Origin: Selenomonadaceae bacterium
Lineage (GTDB): Bacteria > Bacillota > Negativicutes > Selenomonadales > Selenomonadaceae
Reading direction: 5' to 3'
Length of the DNA stretch: 12,812 bases
NCBI GenBank assembly: GCA_016280345.1
Contig: JAEEGN010000038.1
Coordinates: forward strand, 1-12,812
Shown: in pieces, positions 1-6,535 of the stretch
Layout of the letters: each line of letters opens with the position of its first letter
Position numbering within the stretch: position 1 is the stretch's first letter
The notes under the pieces: generated by a model
The model's database searches: none
What the model was told of the DNA's origin: nothing
Seen by the model: the letters and a program-made list of their open reading frames with translations, nothing else
Position numbers and translations under genes: made by a program

Positions 1-25
1 AAGAAAAAGCAAGGGGGAGACTACC

Positions 26-499
26 ATGGCGGAAACGATGATTCTGGAAAGCGATTCTCCGGAGAAGACGGCTTCTTTGGGCGAGCATCTGGGGGCAAAG
101 CTTCCGGCCGGTTCCGTGCTGTGCCTGACAGGGGAACTCGGGGCAGGAAAGACCAGTTTTGTCCAGGGGCTGGCAAAGGGGCTTGAGGTGGCTGATGCGG
201 TCACGAGTCCGACGTACAATATCATGAACATCTACAAGGGGCGACTGCCGTTGGTGCATTTCGACCTGTACCGGCTGGAGGCACCGTTTGAACTGGAAGA
301 TATTGATTTTCCGGGCTTCGTGAACGAGCCGGCGGGCGTTGTGGTCATCGAGTGGGGGGAGAAATTCCCAGAGGCCTTACCGGAACAACGAATTGATATC
401 GCTTTTGAGCCGGGAGCAACACCTAATGAGCGTCGTCTGTCCTTTACTGCGGCCGTTGGATGTGAGGATCTTCTGAAGGAGCTGGCGGTGAAGTGCTGA
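26..499 (+). CDS. tsaE: TsaE, tRNA threonylcarbamoyladenosine biosynthesis ATPase
   Basis: This is the cytosolic P-loop ATPase that works with TsaB and TsaD to put threonylcarbamoyl on A37 of ANN-decoding tRNAs. The 157-residue product has the usual family length. It shows a Walker A motif GELGAGKT at residues 36-43, the conserved SPTY at 61-64, HFDLYR at 78-83 and EWGEKFP at 109-115, all typical of TsaE. The ATG at 26 is chosen because an AGGGGGAG ribosome binding site lies at about 11-19. A second in-frame ATG at 38 lacks that spacing. The stop overlaps the next gene, tsaB, by 7 bases, which suggests translational coupling. The 25 bases before the gene are too short to show a promoter or an upstream gene. 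The family call is firm. Confidence 0.96.
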   Translation: MAETMILESDSPEKTASLGEHLGAKLPAGSVLCLTGELGAGKTSFVQGLAKGLEVADAVTSPTYNIMNIYKGRLPLVHFDLYRLEAPFELEDIDFPGFVNEPAGVVVIEWGEKFPEALPEQRIDIAFEPGATPNERRLSFTAAVGCEDLLKELAVKC

Positions 500-1203
500 T
501 CTTGGCACTGGAGACGGCGACGGTTGTTTCTTCGGTGGCGGTGGCGACAGAGGAAAGACTGTTGGCTGAGGTGACGGCAGCGGCGAAGCTGACCCATTCC
601 GAGACATTGCAGCCGCATATCGCGATGGCACTGGAAATGGCCAGTGTCCGCCGGGAAGAGGTTGGCGCCGTAGCGGTGAGCATTGGGCCAGGATCCTTTA
701 CAGGGCTTCGAATCGGACTGGCAGCGGCCAAGGCCATGGCCTATGCCTGGCAGGTGCCGTTGGCCGGAGTCGATACGCTGGCGTCGCTGGCGATGGGCTG
801 TCCCTGGCCGGGGGCGAAAACGGCGGCATTGATTGACGCGCAAAAAGGGAATGTCTATCTGGCACTCTATGAGTGGAAAGTAGGGCTTCCCGAGATGCTG
901 TGGCCGGCAGAGGTTGTCCCATTAGAGCAGGCAATTGGGCGGCTCGCGGCTTTGAAAGATCCGGTAATGATGGCGGGTGATATCGTCCAGCAAAAGCTCG
1001 TGTCGTGGGATGGCCTGCCAGAGAATCTCTTCATCGCGCCGCCGGCGACGGTTTTACCTCGGGCGGCGTCGGTGGCGGCGCTTGGCCTGCACCGGCTGGC
1101 GGCGGGCCAGACGGATAATCTCATGGGACTGGAACCACTTTATATCCGGCGCTCAGAGGCGGAGGTTCTTTGGGAGAAGCGCCATCCGGAGGCGGTTTCA
1201 TGA
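493..1203 (+). CDS. tsaB: TsaB, partner subunit of TsaD in t6A synthesis
   Basis: TsaB is the degenerate ASKHA-fold paralogue of TsaD. It dimerises with TsaD and, with TsaE, forms the bacterial threonylcarbamoyl-transfer complex. The 236-residue product opens with ILALETAT, the nucleotide-binding-like strand, and carries GPGSFTGLRIG at 65-75, the family signature. The metal-binding HxxxH of TsaD is absent, as expected for TsaB. The start is a GTG at 493, inside the end of tsaE; GAAGGAG at about 475-481 can serve as its ribosome binding site, with a rather long spacer. The stop overlaps the rimI start as ATGA. The identity is firm; the exact start is slightly less so because GTG is the only nearby candidate rather than a strong ATG. 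Confidence 0.95.
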   Translation: MLILALETATVVSSVAVATEERLLAEVTAAAKLTHSETLQPHIAMALEMASVRREEVGAVAVSIGPGSFTGLRIGLAAAKAMAYAWQVPLAGVDTLASLAMGCPWPGAKTAALIDAQKGNVYLALYEWKVGLPEMLWPAEVVPLEQAIGRLAALKDPVMMAGDIVQQKLVSWDGLPENLFIAPPATVLPRAASVAALGLHRLAAGQTDNLMGLEPLYIRRSEAEVLWEKRHPEAVS

Positions 1204-1640
1204 TTTCTTTCCGGGAAATGAAGTCAGAGGACGCAGATCGCGTCGCGGCCATCGAGGCGGCGTCCTTTCCCGTTCCTTGGTCGCGCCAGTCGTTCTGGGA
1301 GGAGGCGTCGAATGAGCAGGCGTATTATCTATTGGCGATTTCGGATGGGGAAATCATTGGCTATGCCGGAGCCTGGCTCGTCCTTGACGAAGCCCAGGTC
1401 ACGAATATTGCGGTCGCTCCTGCGTGGCGCGGCCGCGGCGTAGGACGATTGCTCCTCACGGAGCTGATTGCCCGGGTGAAGGTGCAAGGAGCGGTGCGGA
1501 TGACGTTGGAGGTTCGGCCATCGAACACGGCGGCGCTGGCGCTTTATGATGCTCTCGGTTTCCAGGACTGTGGCCGGCGTCCGGGCTATTACCAGGACAA
1601 CGATGAGGACGCGGTGATCATGTGGAAGATGAAACTGTAA
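1200..1640 (+). CDS. rimI: RimI-type ribosomal protein/N-alpha acetyltransferase (GNAT)
   Basis: This is a GNAT-fold enzyme of the RimI family, which transfers acetyl from acetyl-CoA to protein N-termini (ribosomal protein S18 in E. coli). The 146-residue product shows the acetyl-CoA pyrophosphate loop RGRGVG at 77-82. It also has E104 and Y116 in the EVRPSNTAALALYDALGF block, matching the catalytic Glu and Tyr positions known for RimI, and a C-terminal YY...EDAVIM segment. I chose the ATG at 1200 over a TTG at 1170 because GGAGG at 1188-1192 has ideal spacing and the ATG overlaps the tsaB stop as ATGA. Its place between tsaB and tsaD is common in Bacillota and need not mean a role in tRNA modification. 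The actual substrate in this organism is inferred only. Confidence 0.92.
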   Translation: MISFREMKSEDADRVAAIEAASFPVPWSRQSFWEEASNEQAYYLLAISDGEIIGYAGAWLVLDEAQVTNIAVAPAWRGRGVGRLLLTELIARVKVQGAVRMTLEVRPSNTAALALYDALGFQDCGRRPGYYQDNDEDAVIMWKMKL

Positions 1641-1665
1641 GAAGCGTGACGGGAGGGGCGGCACG

Positions 1666-2700
1666 ATGGGTTCACCGGAGGACCGGCTGACGCTGGGTAT
1701 CGAGTCGAGCTGCGACGAGACAGCGGCGGCAGTACTGCGGGGCGGACGGGAGCTTTTGTCTAACATCGTCTCGACGCAGATTCCCGTGCATCAGAAATTC
1801 GGAGGCGTCGTCCCGGAAATCGCTTCCCGCCGCCATATCGTGAATGTCATGCCGGTAATTGACGAGGCCCTCCGCCAGGCATCGGTGCGCCTTCCGGAAA
1901 TCAGTCAGGTGGCGGTGACTTATGGGCCGGGGCTGGTGGGGGCACTTCTGGTCGGCGTGGCGGCGGCGAAGGCGTTGGCGTTCGCCCTGGATGTCCCACT
2001 TTTGGGCGTCAATCATCTGGAAGGGCATATCTTCGCCAATTTCCTCAGTTTTCCGGATCTTCGGCCGCCGTTCGTGGCGCTGGTCGTTTCCGGTGGTCAT
2101 ACGGCCCTGGTGCGGGTGGTGGATTACAACCGCTTTCAGTTGATGGGGCAAACGCGGGATGACGCGGCGGGGGAGGCTTTTGACAAGGTGGCGCGGGTCA
2201 TGGGACTGCCTTATCCTGGGGGGCCGCAGATTGACCGGCTGGCGGCAGAGGGGAATCCCGACGCCATTGATTTCCCGCGGGCGCTTCTGGAAAACGGGAA
2301 TTATGAGTTCAGCTTCAGCGGACTCAAATCCGCGGTGCTGAACTATCTCAACGAGCAGAAGATGAAGCGTCGTGAGGTTTCTAAGCCTGACGTAGCGGCT
2401 TCTTTCCAAAAAGCGGTGATTGAGGTACTGGCGGCAAAGGCGTTGGAAGCGATGCGGGAGACCGGCTATTCGGCACTGGTACTGGCGGGCGGTGTGGCGT
2501 CCAATAGTGCCCTGGAGTGTCGGCTGCGGAAGATGGCAGATGAGAGACGGTTCGCTTTCTATTATCCCAGCCCGGTTCTTTGTACGGATAACGCCGCTAT
2601 GATTGCCTGTCGCGGTTATTACCAATCATTGGCCGGGCATTTCTCCGGCCTCCGTCTCAATGCGGTCCCGGGGCTGGGGCTGAGCAATCTGGAAGCGTAA
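1666..2700 (+). CDS. tsaD: TsaD, tRNA N6-adenosine threonylcarbamoyltransferase
   Basis: TsaD is the catalytic subunit that moves the threonylcarbamoyl group from its AMP-activated form to A37 of tRNA. The 344-residue length fits the family. Visible motifs are LGIESSCDETAAAV at the N-terminus, the metal ligands H117 and H121 in NHLEGH, SGGHT at 143-147, DDAAGEAFDKVAR at 165-177, GGVASNS at 275-281 and the metal-binding Asp in TDNAAM (D308). The ATG at 1666 follows a GGGAGGGG ribosome binding site at about 1651-1658, 25 bases after the rimI stop. It completes the tsaE-tsaB-rimI-tsaD cluster. The TsaC/Sua5 enzyme that makes the activated intermediate is not in this window. No terminator is visible between this gene and the sirtuin gene 83 bases downstream. 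Confidence 0.97.
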   Translation: MGSPEDRLTLGIESSCDETAAAVLRGGRELLSNIVSTQIPVHQKFGGVVPEIASRRHIVNVMPVIDEALRQASVRLPEISQVAVTYGPGLVGALLVGVAAAKALAFALDVPLLGVNHLEGHIFANFLSFPDLRPPFVALVVSGGHTALVRVVDYNRFQLMGQTRDDAAGEAFDKVARVMGLPYPGGPQIDRLAAEGNPDAIDFPRALLENGNYEFSFSGLKSAVLNYLNEQKMKRREVSKPDVAASFQKAVIEVLAAKALEAMRETGYSALVLAGGVASNSALECRLRKMADERRFAFYYPSPVLCTDNAAMIACRGYYQSLAGHFSGLRLNAVPGLGLSNLEA

Positions 2701-2783
2701 AGCGCGGGGGGCATCTGTCATCGTGCTGGCGGCTCGTCGCCGAAATGGTCATTGCATTATGAGGAAACAGGGGAGGCAGAACG

Positions 2784-3530
2784 ATGCAGCCGGAAACAGC
2801 GAAACTGGTGAAAATCCTGGAGGATAGTCACGATATCGTATTCTTTGGTGGGGCCGGTGTCTCGACGGAATCCGGCATCCCGGATTTTCGGAGTGCTGAA
2901 GGACTCTGGAATGAGAAGCTGAAGATCCGGCTTACGCCGGAGCAACTTGTATCTCACACTTATTTTGAGAAATATCCGCAGGAGTTCTTTGATTTCTACC
3001 GCGCCAAGCTCATTTATCCTAAAGCGGAACCCAACGGTTGCCATATTGCGCTGGCGGAGCTCGAGAAAATGGGACGCCTGGACGCAGTAGTCACGCAGAA
3101 CATTGACGGTCTGCACCAGAAAGCCGGCTCGAAGGTCGTCTATGAGCTTCACGGTTCGGTGCTCCGTAATTACTGCCAGGAATGTGGCGCTTTCTATGAC
3201 GAGCAGTTCATCCTGGAGACAGCGCCGGAGGTGCCACGTTGCCCAAAATGCGGCGGCCTGGTGAAGCCGGATGTGGTGCTTTACGAAGAGGCGCTGGACA
3301 ACGCGACCATCAACGCTGCGGTGGACGCCATCGCGCAGGCGGACACACTCATCATCGGCGGTACATCCCTAATTGTTTATCCGGCGGCAGGACTTATCCG
3401 TTATTTTCGTGGACAGCACCTCATCCTCATCAATAAGACGGAAACAAAGGCTGACCGGTCGGCCGAGCTCGTCATCCGTCAGCCCATTGGGCAGGTCATG
3501 GCGGAAGCCGTGGGGGCGATGACAAAATGA
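2784..3530 (+). CDS. cobB: Sir2-family NAD-dependent protein deacylase (CobB-like sirtuin)
   Basis: This cytosolic sirtuin removes acyl groups from protein lysines, consuming NAD and releasing nicotinamide and O-acyl-ADP-ribose. The 248 residues carry GAGVSTESGIPDFRS at 23-37 (NAD binding), TQNIDGLH at 104-111 and the catalytic histidine H123 in ELHGS. The structural zinc is held by C131/C134 and C153/C156, and GGTSLIVYPAAG lies at 192-203. The Y-x-x-R acyl-pocket motif of E. coli CobB and SIRT5 appears to be replaced: by eye alignment, F and Y sit at those places in FFDFYRAK. This hints at a plain deacetylase rather than a desuccinylase. GGGAGG at 2771-2776 supports the ATG at 2784. The stop overlaps the next small gene as ATGA, tying the sirtuin physically to the redox genes that follow. 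Confidence 0.95.
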   Translation: MQPETAKLVKILEDSHDIVFFGGAGVSTESGIPDFRSAEGLWNEKLKIRLTPEQLVSHTYFEKYPQEFFDFYRAKLIYPKAEPNGCHIALAELEKMGRLDAVVTQNIDGLHQKAGSKVVYELHGSVLRNYCQECGAFYDEQFILETAPEVPRCPKCGGLVKPDVVLYEEALDNATINAAVDAIAQADTLIIGGTSLIVYPAAGLIRYFRGQHLILINKTETKADRSAELVIRQPIGQVMAEAVGAMTK

Positions 3531-3667
3531 GTCGGGAAAAAGGGATCCGCCTTGTCCTTTGGAGTGTTGCCCTGACGTTCCTGGCCGTCGGGCTCTGGCA
3601 CGGTGATCCGCGCCAGGTCTTCGCCAAGGCGGTCCGGGTCTGTATGGAGTGCATTGGCATTGGCTAA
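3527..3667 (+). CDS. Small CxxC-motif membrane protein, CD1871A-like
   Basis: This is a 46-residue protein too short for most ORF lists. It starts at the ATG that overlaps the sirtuin stop (ATGA, 3527-3530) and ends with TAA at 3665-3667. It has a basic N-terminus (MSREKGIR), one hydrophobic segment at about residues 8-24 (LVLWSVALTFLAVGLW), a short linker, and a C-terminal CMECIGIG with cysteines at 39 and 42. Helix followed by a terminal C-x-x-C-IGIG is what I recall of the CD1871A family of CxxC proteins from anaerobic Firmicutes, which sit beside a 4Fe-4S membrane protein and a TlpA-like redoxin, as here. That assignment is from memory and no function is known to me. Both overlaps with its neighbours and the conserved tail argue for a real, translationally coupled gene. 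The CxxC could carry a disulfide or bind metal; this is inference. Confidence 0.82.
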   Translation: MSREKGIRLVLWSVALTFLAVGLWHGDPRQVFAKAVRVCMECIGIG

Positions 3668-4505
3668 GCGACAATACTTTCAGATCTTGGCAACGTTCCT
3701 CTACAATCCGTATCTGGGAAATTTCCTGACTGGGCGGGTGGGGCGTGTTCCCGGAAAAATGGCTTGTGTGCCTGGCTTAAACTGCTATTCCTGCCCCGGT
3801 GCGGCCGGCGCTTGTCCGGTGGGGGCCTTCCAGAGTTTCCTGTCCGGTGTGTTTCCGCGCTTTCCGTTCTATGTACTGGGAAGCCTGATGCTGTTTGGTC
3901 TTCTCTTTGGCCGGCTGATTTGCGGGTGGGCATGCCCCTTCGGATTCTTACAGGAGATTCTCCATCATTTGCCGGGGCCGAAATTGAAAAAAAACCGATT
4001 CACGGCGACGCTGGCTCGGTTAAAATACGTCTGGTCAATGCTTTTCGTTGTCTTATTGCCGTTGGCTTTTTGGGCGACAACAGGAATCGGTATCCCGGCT
4101 TTCTGCAAGTTCCTTTGTCCGGCGGGGACACTGGAGGGCGCGGCACCGCTTCTCTTGGTAAATGCCAGCCTGCGCGGCGCGGCGGGGACATTAACAGTCT
4201 GGAAATTTGCCGTGGCGGGTTTCTTCCTGCTACTCATGATCGTTGTATGGCGTCCCTTCTGCCGTTGGCTCTGTCCGCTGGGCGCGCTCTATGGATTGTT
4301 TAACCGTTATGCTGCATTGGGTGTGCAGGTGGACGCGGAGAAATGTGTCCGTTGCGGTGCCTGCGCCCGGATCTGTCGCATGGACACGGCGCTGGCGGGA
4401 GATCCGGAATGCATATCCTGTGGCGACTGCCTAAAGGCTTGCCCAACGGAAGCGGTTTCGTTTCGCGGTCCGTCGTTCCATCCGCGAACGGAAAAAGAAC
4501 GATGA
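3660..4505 (+). CDS. 4Fe-4S membrane protein, NapH/polyferredoxin type
   Basis: This is a polytopic inner-membrane iron-sulfur protein that probably carries electrons through or along the membrane. With the TTG at 3660 as start it has 281 residues. There is an N-terminal cysteine set C36/C42/C45/C52 (CxxxxxCxxC...C). Paired CxxxC motifs follow at the ends of hydrophobic segments: C88/C92 (CGWACPFG), C149/C153 (CKFLCP) and C201/C205 (CRWLCPLG). A C-terminal two-cluster ferredoxin domain has C229/232/235/239 and C251/254/257/261. Hydrophobic stretches at about 71-90, 124-140 and 181-197 are likely membrane helices. The TTG is chosen because GGAG lies at 3646-3649; the frame stays open upstream to 3603, but that part would overlap the small CxxC gene. 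The first ferredoxin motif lacks the usual Pro after its fourth Cys. The donor is unknown; the neighbouring TlpA-like protein is a plausible acceptor. Confidence 0.88.
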   Translation: MAKRQYFQILATFLYNPYLGNFLTGRVGRVPGKMACVPGLNCYSCPGAAGACPVGAFQSFLSGVFPRFPFYVLGSLMLFGLLFGRLICGWACPFGFLQEILHHLPGPKLKKNRFTATLARLKYVWSMLFVVLLPLAFWATTGIGIPAFCKFLCPAGTLEGAAPLLLVNASLRGAAGTLTVWKFAVAGFFLLLMIVVWRPFCRWLCPLGALYGLFNRYAALGVQVDAEKCVRCGACARICRMDTALAGDPECISCGDCLKACPTEAVSFRGPSFHPRTEKER

Positions 4506-4540
4506 ATCCATAAATTATTTTTTATAAAGGAGGATTATTT

Positions 4541-5044
4541 ATGAAAAAATGGTTAATGGCGTTGGCATTGGCTGGCGCGGCAGTGTTCTCTCCTACGATG
4601 TGTCCTATGGGTGCGCCGGCTTCTGTGGTGGAAGCAGTTCAGGCACCGGATGCGGCCATCGTGCGAATCGGGAGCGGCGAAGCAACATCCATAGCGGCCC
4701 TGTCGGGAAACCGTCCGCTCTATCTCAACTTTTGGGCCTCTTGGTGCCCGCCTTGCGTTGGAGAAATGCCTTCCATTGACGCGCTGTACAAGAAATACGG
4801 GGAACAGGTGAATTTCGCTTGTATTTCCGTGGATTCGACAGAGGCGGACGCACGGGGCTATTATGAGAAAGCCAATCTTTCTGTTCCGCTTTATTACGGC
4901 GATGAAGCGGCGATTTGTCGGGCCTATGATATTCAGGTAATTCCGGTTTCTATCCTGGTAGCGCCGGGCGGTGAAATCATTGCTACCCATGCCGGCAGTA
5001 TGAATGAGTCGGAACTGGAGGCTTTCCTGAAAAAAGCACTCTAA
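4541..5044 (+). CDS. Exported TlpA/ResA-like thioredoxin-fold protein
   Basis: This is a thiol-disulfide oxidoreductase of the TlpA/ResA type, expected outside the cytoplasmic membrane, where it would reduce or exchange protein disulfides. The 167 residues begin with a signal-like or anchor segment: MKK followed by a hydrophobic stretch to about residue 17, then a possible cleavage region near the Ala-rich stretch 25-35. The thioredoxin motif WCPPC lies at 68-72 (cysteines 69 and 72) and the cis-proline at P135 in VIPVS. No clear lipobox is present, although C21 lies just after the hydrophobic core. A very strong AAAGGAGG at 4526-4533 sets the ATG at 4541. The 35-base gap after the polyferredoxin gene is AT-rich but has no terminator, so I place it in the same transcript. 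Its placement suggests it receives electrons from the membrane iron-sulfur protein; this is inference. Confidence 0.9.
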   Translation: MKKWLMALALAGAAVFSPTMCPMGAPASVVEAVQAPDAAIVRIGSGEATSIAALSGNRPLYLNFWASWCPPCVGEMPSIDALYKKYGEQVNFACISVDSTEADARGYYEKANLSVPLYYGDEAAICRAYDIQVIPVSILVAPGGEIIATHAGSMNESELEAFLKKAL

Positions 5045-5087
5045 TGCCGGTGAAAACGGAGATGGAAAAAGAATTTTTCCCAACATA

Positions 5088-5119
5088 TTGACGGAAATCG
5101 CGGGCCGTGATACTATAAT
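5088..5119 (+). promoter_or_regulatory. Predicted sigma-70-type promoter of the metK leader
   Basis: TTGACG at 5088-5093 is a good -35 box. Two -10 readings overlap: TACTAT at 5111-5116 with a 17-base spacer and an extended-minus-10 TG at 5108-5109, or a perfect TATAAT at 5114-5119 with a 20-base spacer. Transcription would start near 5123-5126, just ahead of the SAM aptamer, as expected for a riboswitch leader. There is no competing promoter in the 44 bases after the preceding gene. Confidence 0.75.
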
Positions 5120-5140
5120 CGGTGAAAAGCTGAATAAAGA

Positions 5141-5241
5141 CTCATCAAGAGCGGTGGAGGGACTGGCCCTGTGAAGCCGCGGCAACCATTGGCGGATGCC
5201 AAAACGGTGCCAATTCCGATAGGTTTATCCTATGAGATGAG
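5141..5241 (+). promoter_or_regulatory. SAM-I (S-box) riboswitch aptamer upstream of metK
   Basis: This leader RNA binds S-adenosylmethionine and controls the SAM synthetase gene behind it. The conserved core is plain: AGAGCGGTGGAGGGACTGGC begins at 5148, GAAGCCGCGGCAACC at 5173-5187 and GGTGCCAATTCC at 5206-5217. Helices can be read directly: P1 CTCATC 5141-5146 with GATGAG 5236-5241; base of P2 GCGG 5151-5154 with CCGC 5177-5180; P3 TTGGC 5189-5193 with GCCAA 5198-5202; P4 ATAGG 5219-5223 with CCTAT 5229-5233. The 3' strand of P1 is also part of an alternative helix with the terminator. The identity is close to certain. Confidence 0.97.
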
Positions 5242-5283
5242 AGATTTTGGGGCTCTCGTCTGACAGGCGGGAGCTCTTCTTAT
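5236..5283 (+). terminator. SAM-controlled terminator and competing antiterminator
   Basis: The terminator stem runs from 5250-5260 to 5266-5276, about 10-11 pairs with two or three G-U wobbles and the loop TGACA, followed by TCTTCTTAT. An alternative helix pairs GATGAGAG (5236-5243) with CTCTCGTC (5253-5260): eight pairs with one G-U and a nine-base loop. That helix uses both the 3' strand of P1 and the 5' arm of the terminator, so it cannot coexist with either. High SAM should favour P1 and termination, and low SAM should favour read-through into metK. The U-tract is modest, being interrupted by C and A. Confidence 0.85.
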
Positions 5284-5330
5284 CCAGCGGGTTTTTATTC
5301 GGCCAATATCTAAACAAGGAGGAGCAATCA

Positions 5331-6521
5331 ATGAGCAACAATCGGGTATTATTCACCTCGGAGTCGGTGACGGAAGGTCACCCGGACAAATTGGCCGATC
5401 AGATTTCCGACAGCATTCTCGACGCCATCATGACGCAGGACCCGGAGGGTCGCGTCGCCTGTGAGACGCTGGTGACGACAGGACAAGTTCATGTGGTGGG
5501 GGAGATTTCGACGAAGTGTTACATTGATATCCCGCGTATCATTCGGGATACGGTTGAGAAGATTGGCTACACGAAGGCCGAGTATGGCTTTGACTGCCAT
5601 ACGTGCGGCATTCTCGTTTCCATTGACGAGCAGTCCGCGGATATCGCACTGGGCGTGGATAAGGCGCTGGAGGCGAAAGAGGGGGAGATGGATGCCATCG
5701 ACGCCATTGGCGCCGGCGATCAGGGGATGATGTTCGGCTACGCGACGAACGAGACGCCGGAGTATATGCCGCTTCCCATCGCGTTGGCTCATAAGCTGGT
5801 GCGACGTCTCACCGAGGCGAGAAAGAGTGGCGAATTGAAATGGTTGCGCCCGGACGGCAAGTCTCAGGTTACGGTGGCTTACGAGAATGGCAAGCCGGTA
5901 GCGGTCGATACGGTGGTCATCTCGACTCAACATGATCCTGATATCAGTCAGAAGGAGATCCGCGAGGCTATTATTGAGAAAATCATCAAGGTGGTTGTAC
6001 CGGCGGAGCTTTTGACGGCGGATACGAAGTATTTCATTAATCCGACCGGCAAATTCGTCATCGGCGGCCCGCAGGGTGATTCCGGGCTTACCGGCCGTAA
6101 GATTATTGTCGATACGTATGGCGGTATGGCTCGTCATGGAGGCGGCGCGTTCTCCGGCAAGGATCCCACGAAGGTGGACCGTTCAGCGGCTTACGCGGCC
6201 CGTTATGTGGCGAAGAACATCGTTGCCGCCGGCCTTGCGGATCGCTGCGAGATTCAGCTTGCTTACGCGATTGGCGTGGCACGTCCGGTCTCCGTTCTCG
6301 TTGAGACATTTGGCACGGGTAAGATTGCCGAGGAGAAGATTGCCGCACTGGTGGAGAAGAATTTCGACCTGCGTCCGGCCGGCATTATCAAGTCCTTGAA
6401 CCTGCGCCGACCCATTTACGCGCAGACCGCCGCATATGGCCACTTTGGCCGCACGGATGTGGATCTGCCATGGGAGCATACGGATAAAGCGGAATCGCTG
6501 AAGAAACAGGCAGGACTTTGA
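5331..6521 (+). CDS. metK: S-adenosylmethionine synthetase
   Basis: MetK makes SAM from methionine and ATP in the cytosol, releasing phosphate and pyrophosphate. The 396 residues match the family's usual length. Signatures are FTSESVTEGHPDK at 8-20, the ATP-site hexapeptide-type block GAGDQGMMFGYA at 127-138, and the glycine-rich GGGAFSGKDPTKVDRS segment that holds phosphate-binding lysines. The ATG at 5331 follows AAGGAGGAG at 5316-5324. The frame is open back to 5247, but that part belongs to the riboswitch terminator and is untranslated. The gene is under direct feedback control by its own product through the SAM-I leader. It stands alone: the upstream genes end before its promoter and a strong terminator follows. 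Confidence 0.99.
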   Translation: MSNNRVLFTSESVTEGHPDKLADQISDSILDAIMTQDPEGRVACETLVTTGQVHVVGEISTKCYIDIPRIIRDTVEKIGYTKAEYGFDCHTCGILVSIDEQSADIALGVDKALEAKEGEMDAIDAIGAGDQGMMFGYATNETPEYMPLPIALAHKLVRRLTEARKSGELKWLRPDGKSQVTVAYENGKPVAVDTVVISTQHDPDISQKEIREAIIEKIIKVVVPAELLTADTKYFINPTGKFVIGGPQGDSGLTGRKIIVDTYGGMARHGGGAFSGKDPTKVDRSAAYAARYVAKNIVAAGLADRCEIQLAYAIGVARPVSVLVETFGTGKIAEEKIAALVEKNFDLRPAGIIKSLNLRRPIYAQTAAYGHFGRTDVDLPWEHTDKAESLKKQAGL

Positions 6522-6535
6522 TATGAAAATCCCGC

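Noticed and set aside
1672..2625. A 317-codon minus-strand frame inside tsaD
   Set aside because: It is a His/Arg-rich shadow translation opposite a clear TsaD, with no motif.
2701..2783. Possible promoter or terminator between tsaD and the sirtuin gene
   Set aside because: The only symmetry is a four-base GGCG/CGCC pair without a T-run, and I find no convincing -35/-10 pair, so operon boundaries here stay open.
3603..3659. Upstream extension of the polyferredoxin to 3603
   Set aside because: It would overlap most of the second half of the small CxxC gene, adds an Arg/Ser-rich stretch not typical of the family, and has no better ribosome binding site than the TTG at 3660.
5064..5080. GGAAAAA...TTTTTCC hairpin after the TlpA-like gene
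   Set aside because: It has only seven pairs, five of them A-T, with a three-base loop and no U-tract beyond the stem. It may weakly end the upstream transcript but I cannot call it a terminator.
5247..5330. Upstream extension of metK to 5247
   Set aside because: This stretch is the riboswitch terminator. MetK begins at 5331 behind a strong AAGGAGGAG, and the family N-terminus matches that start.
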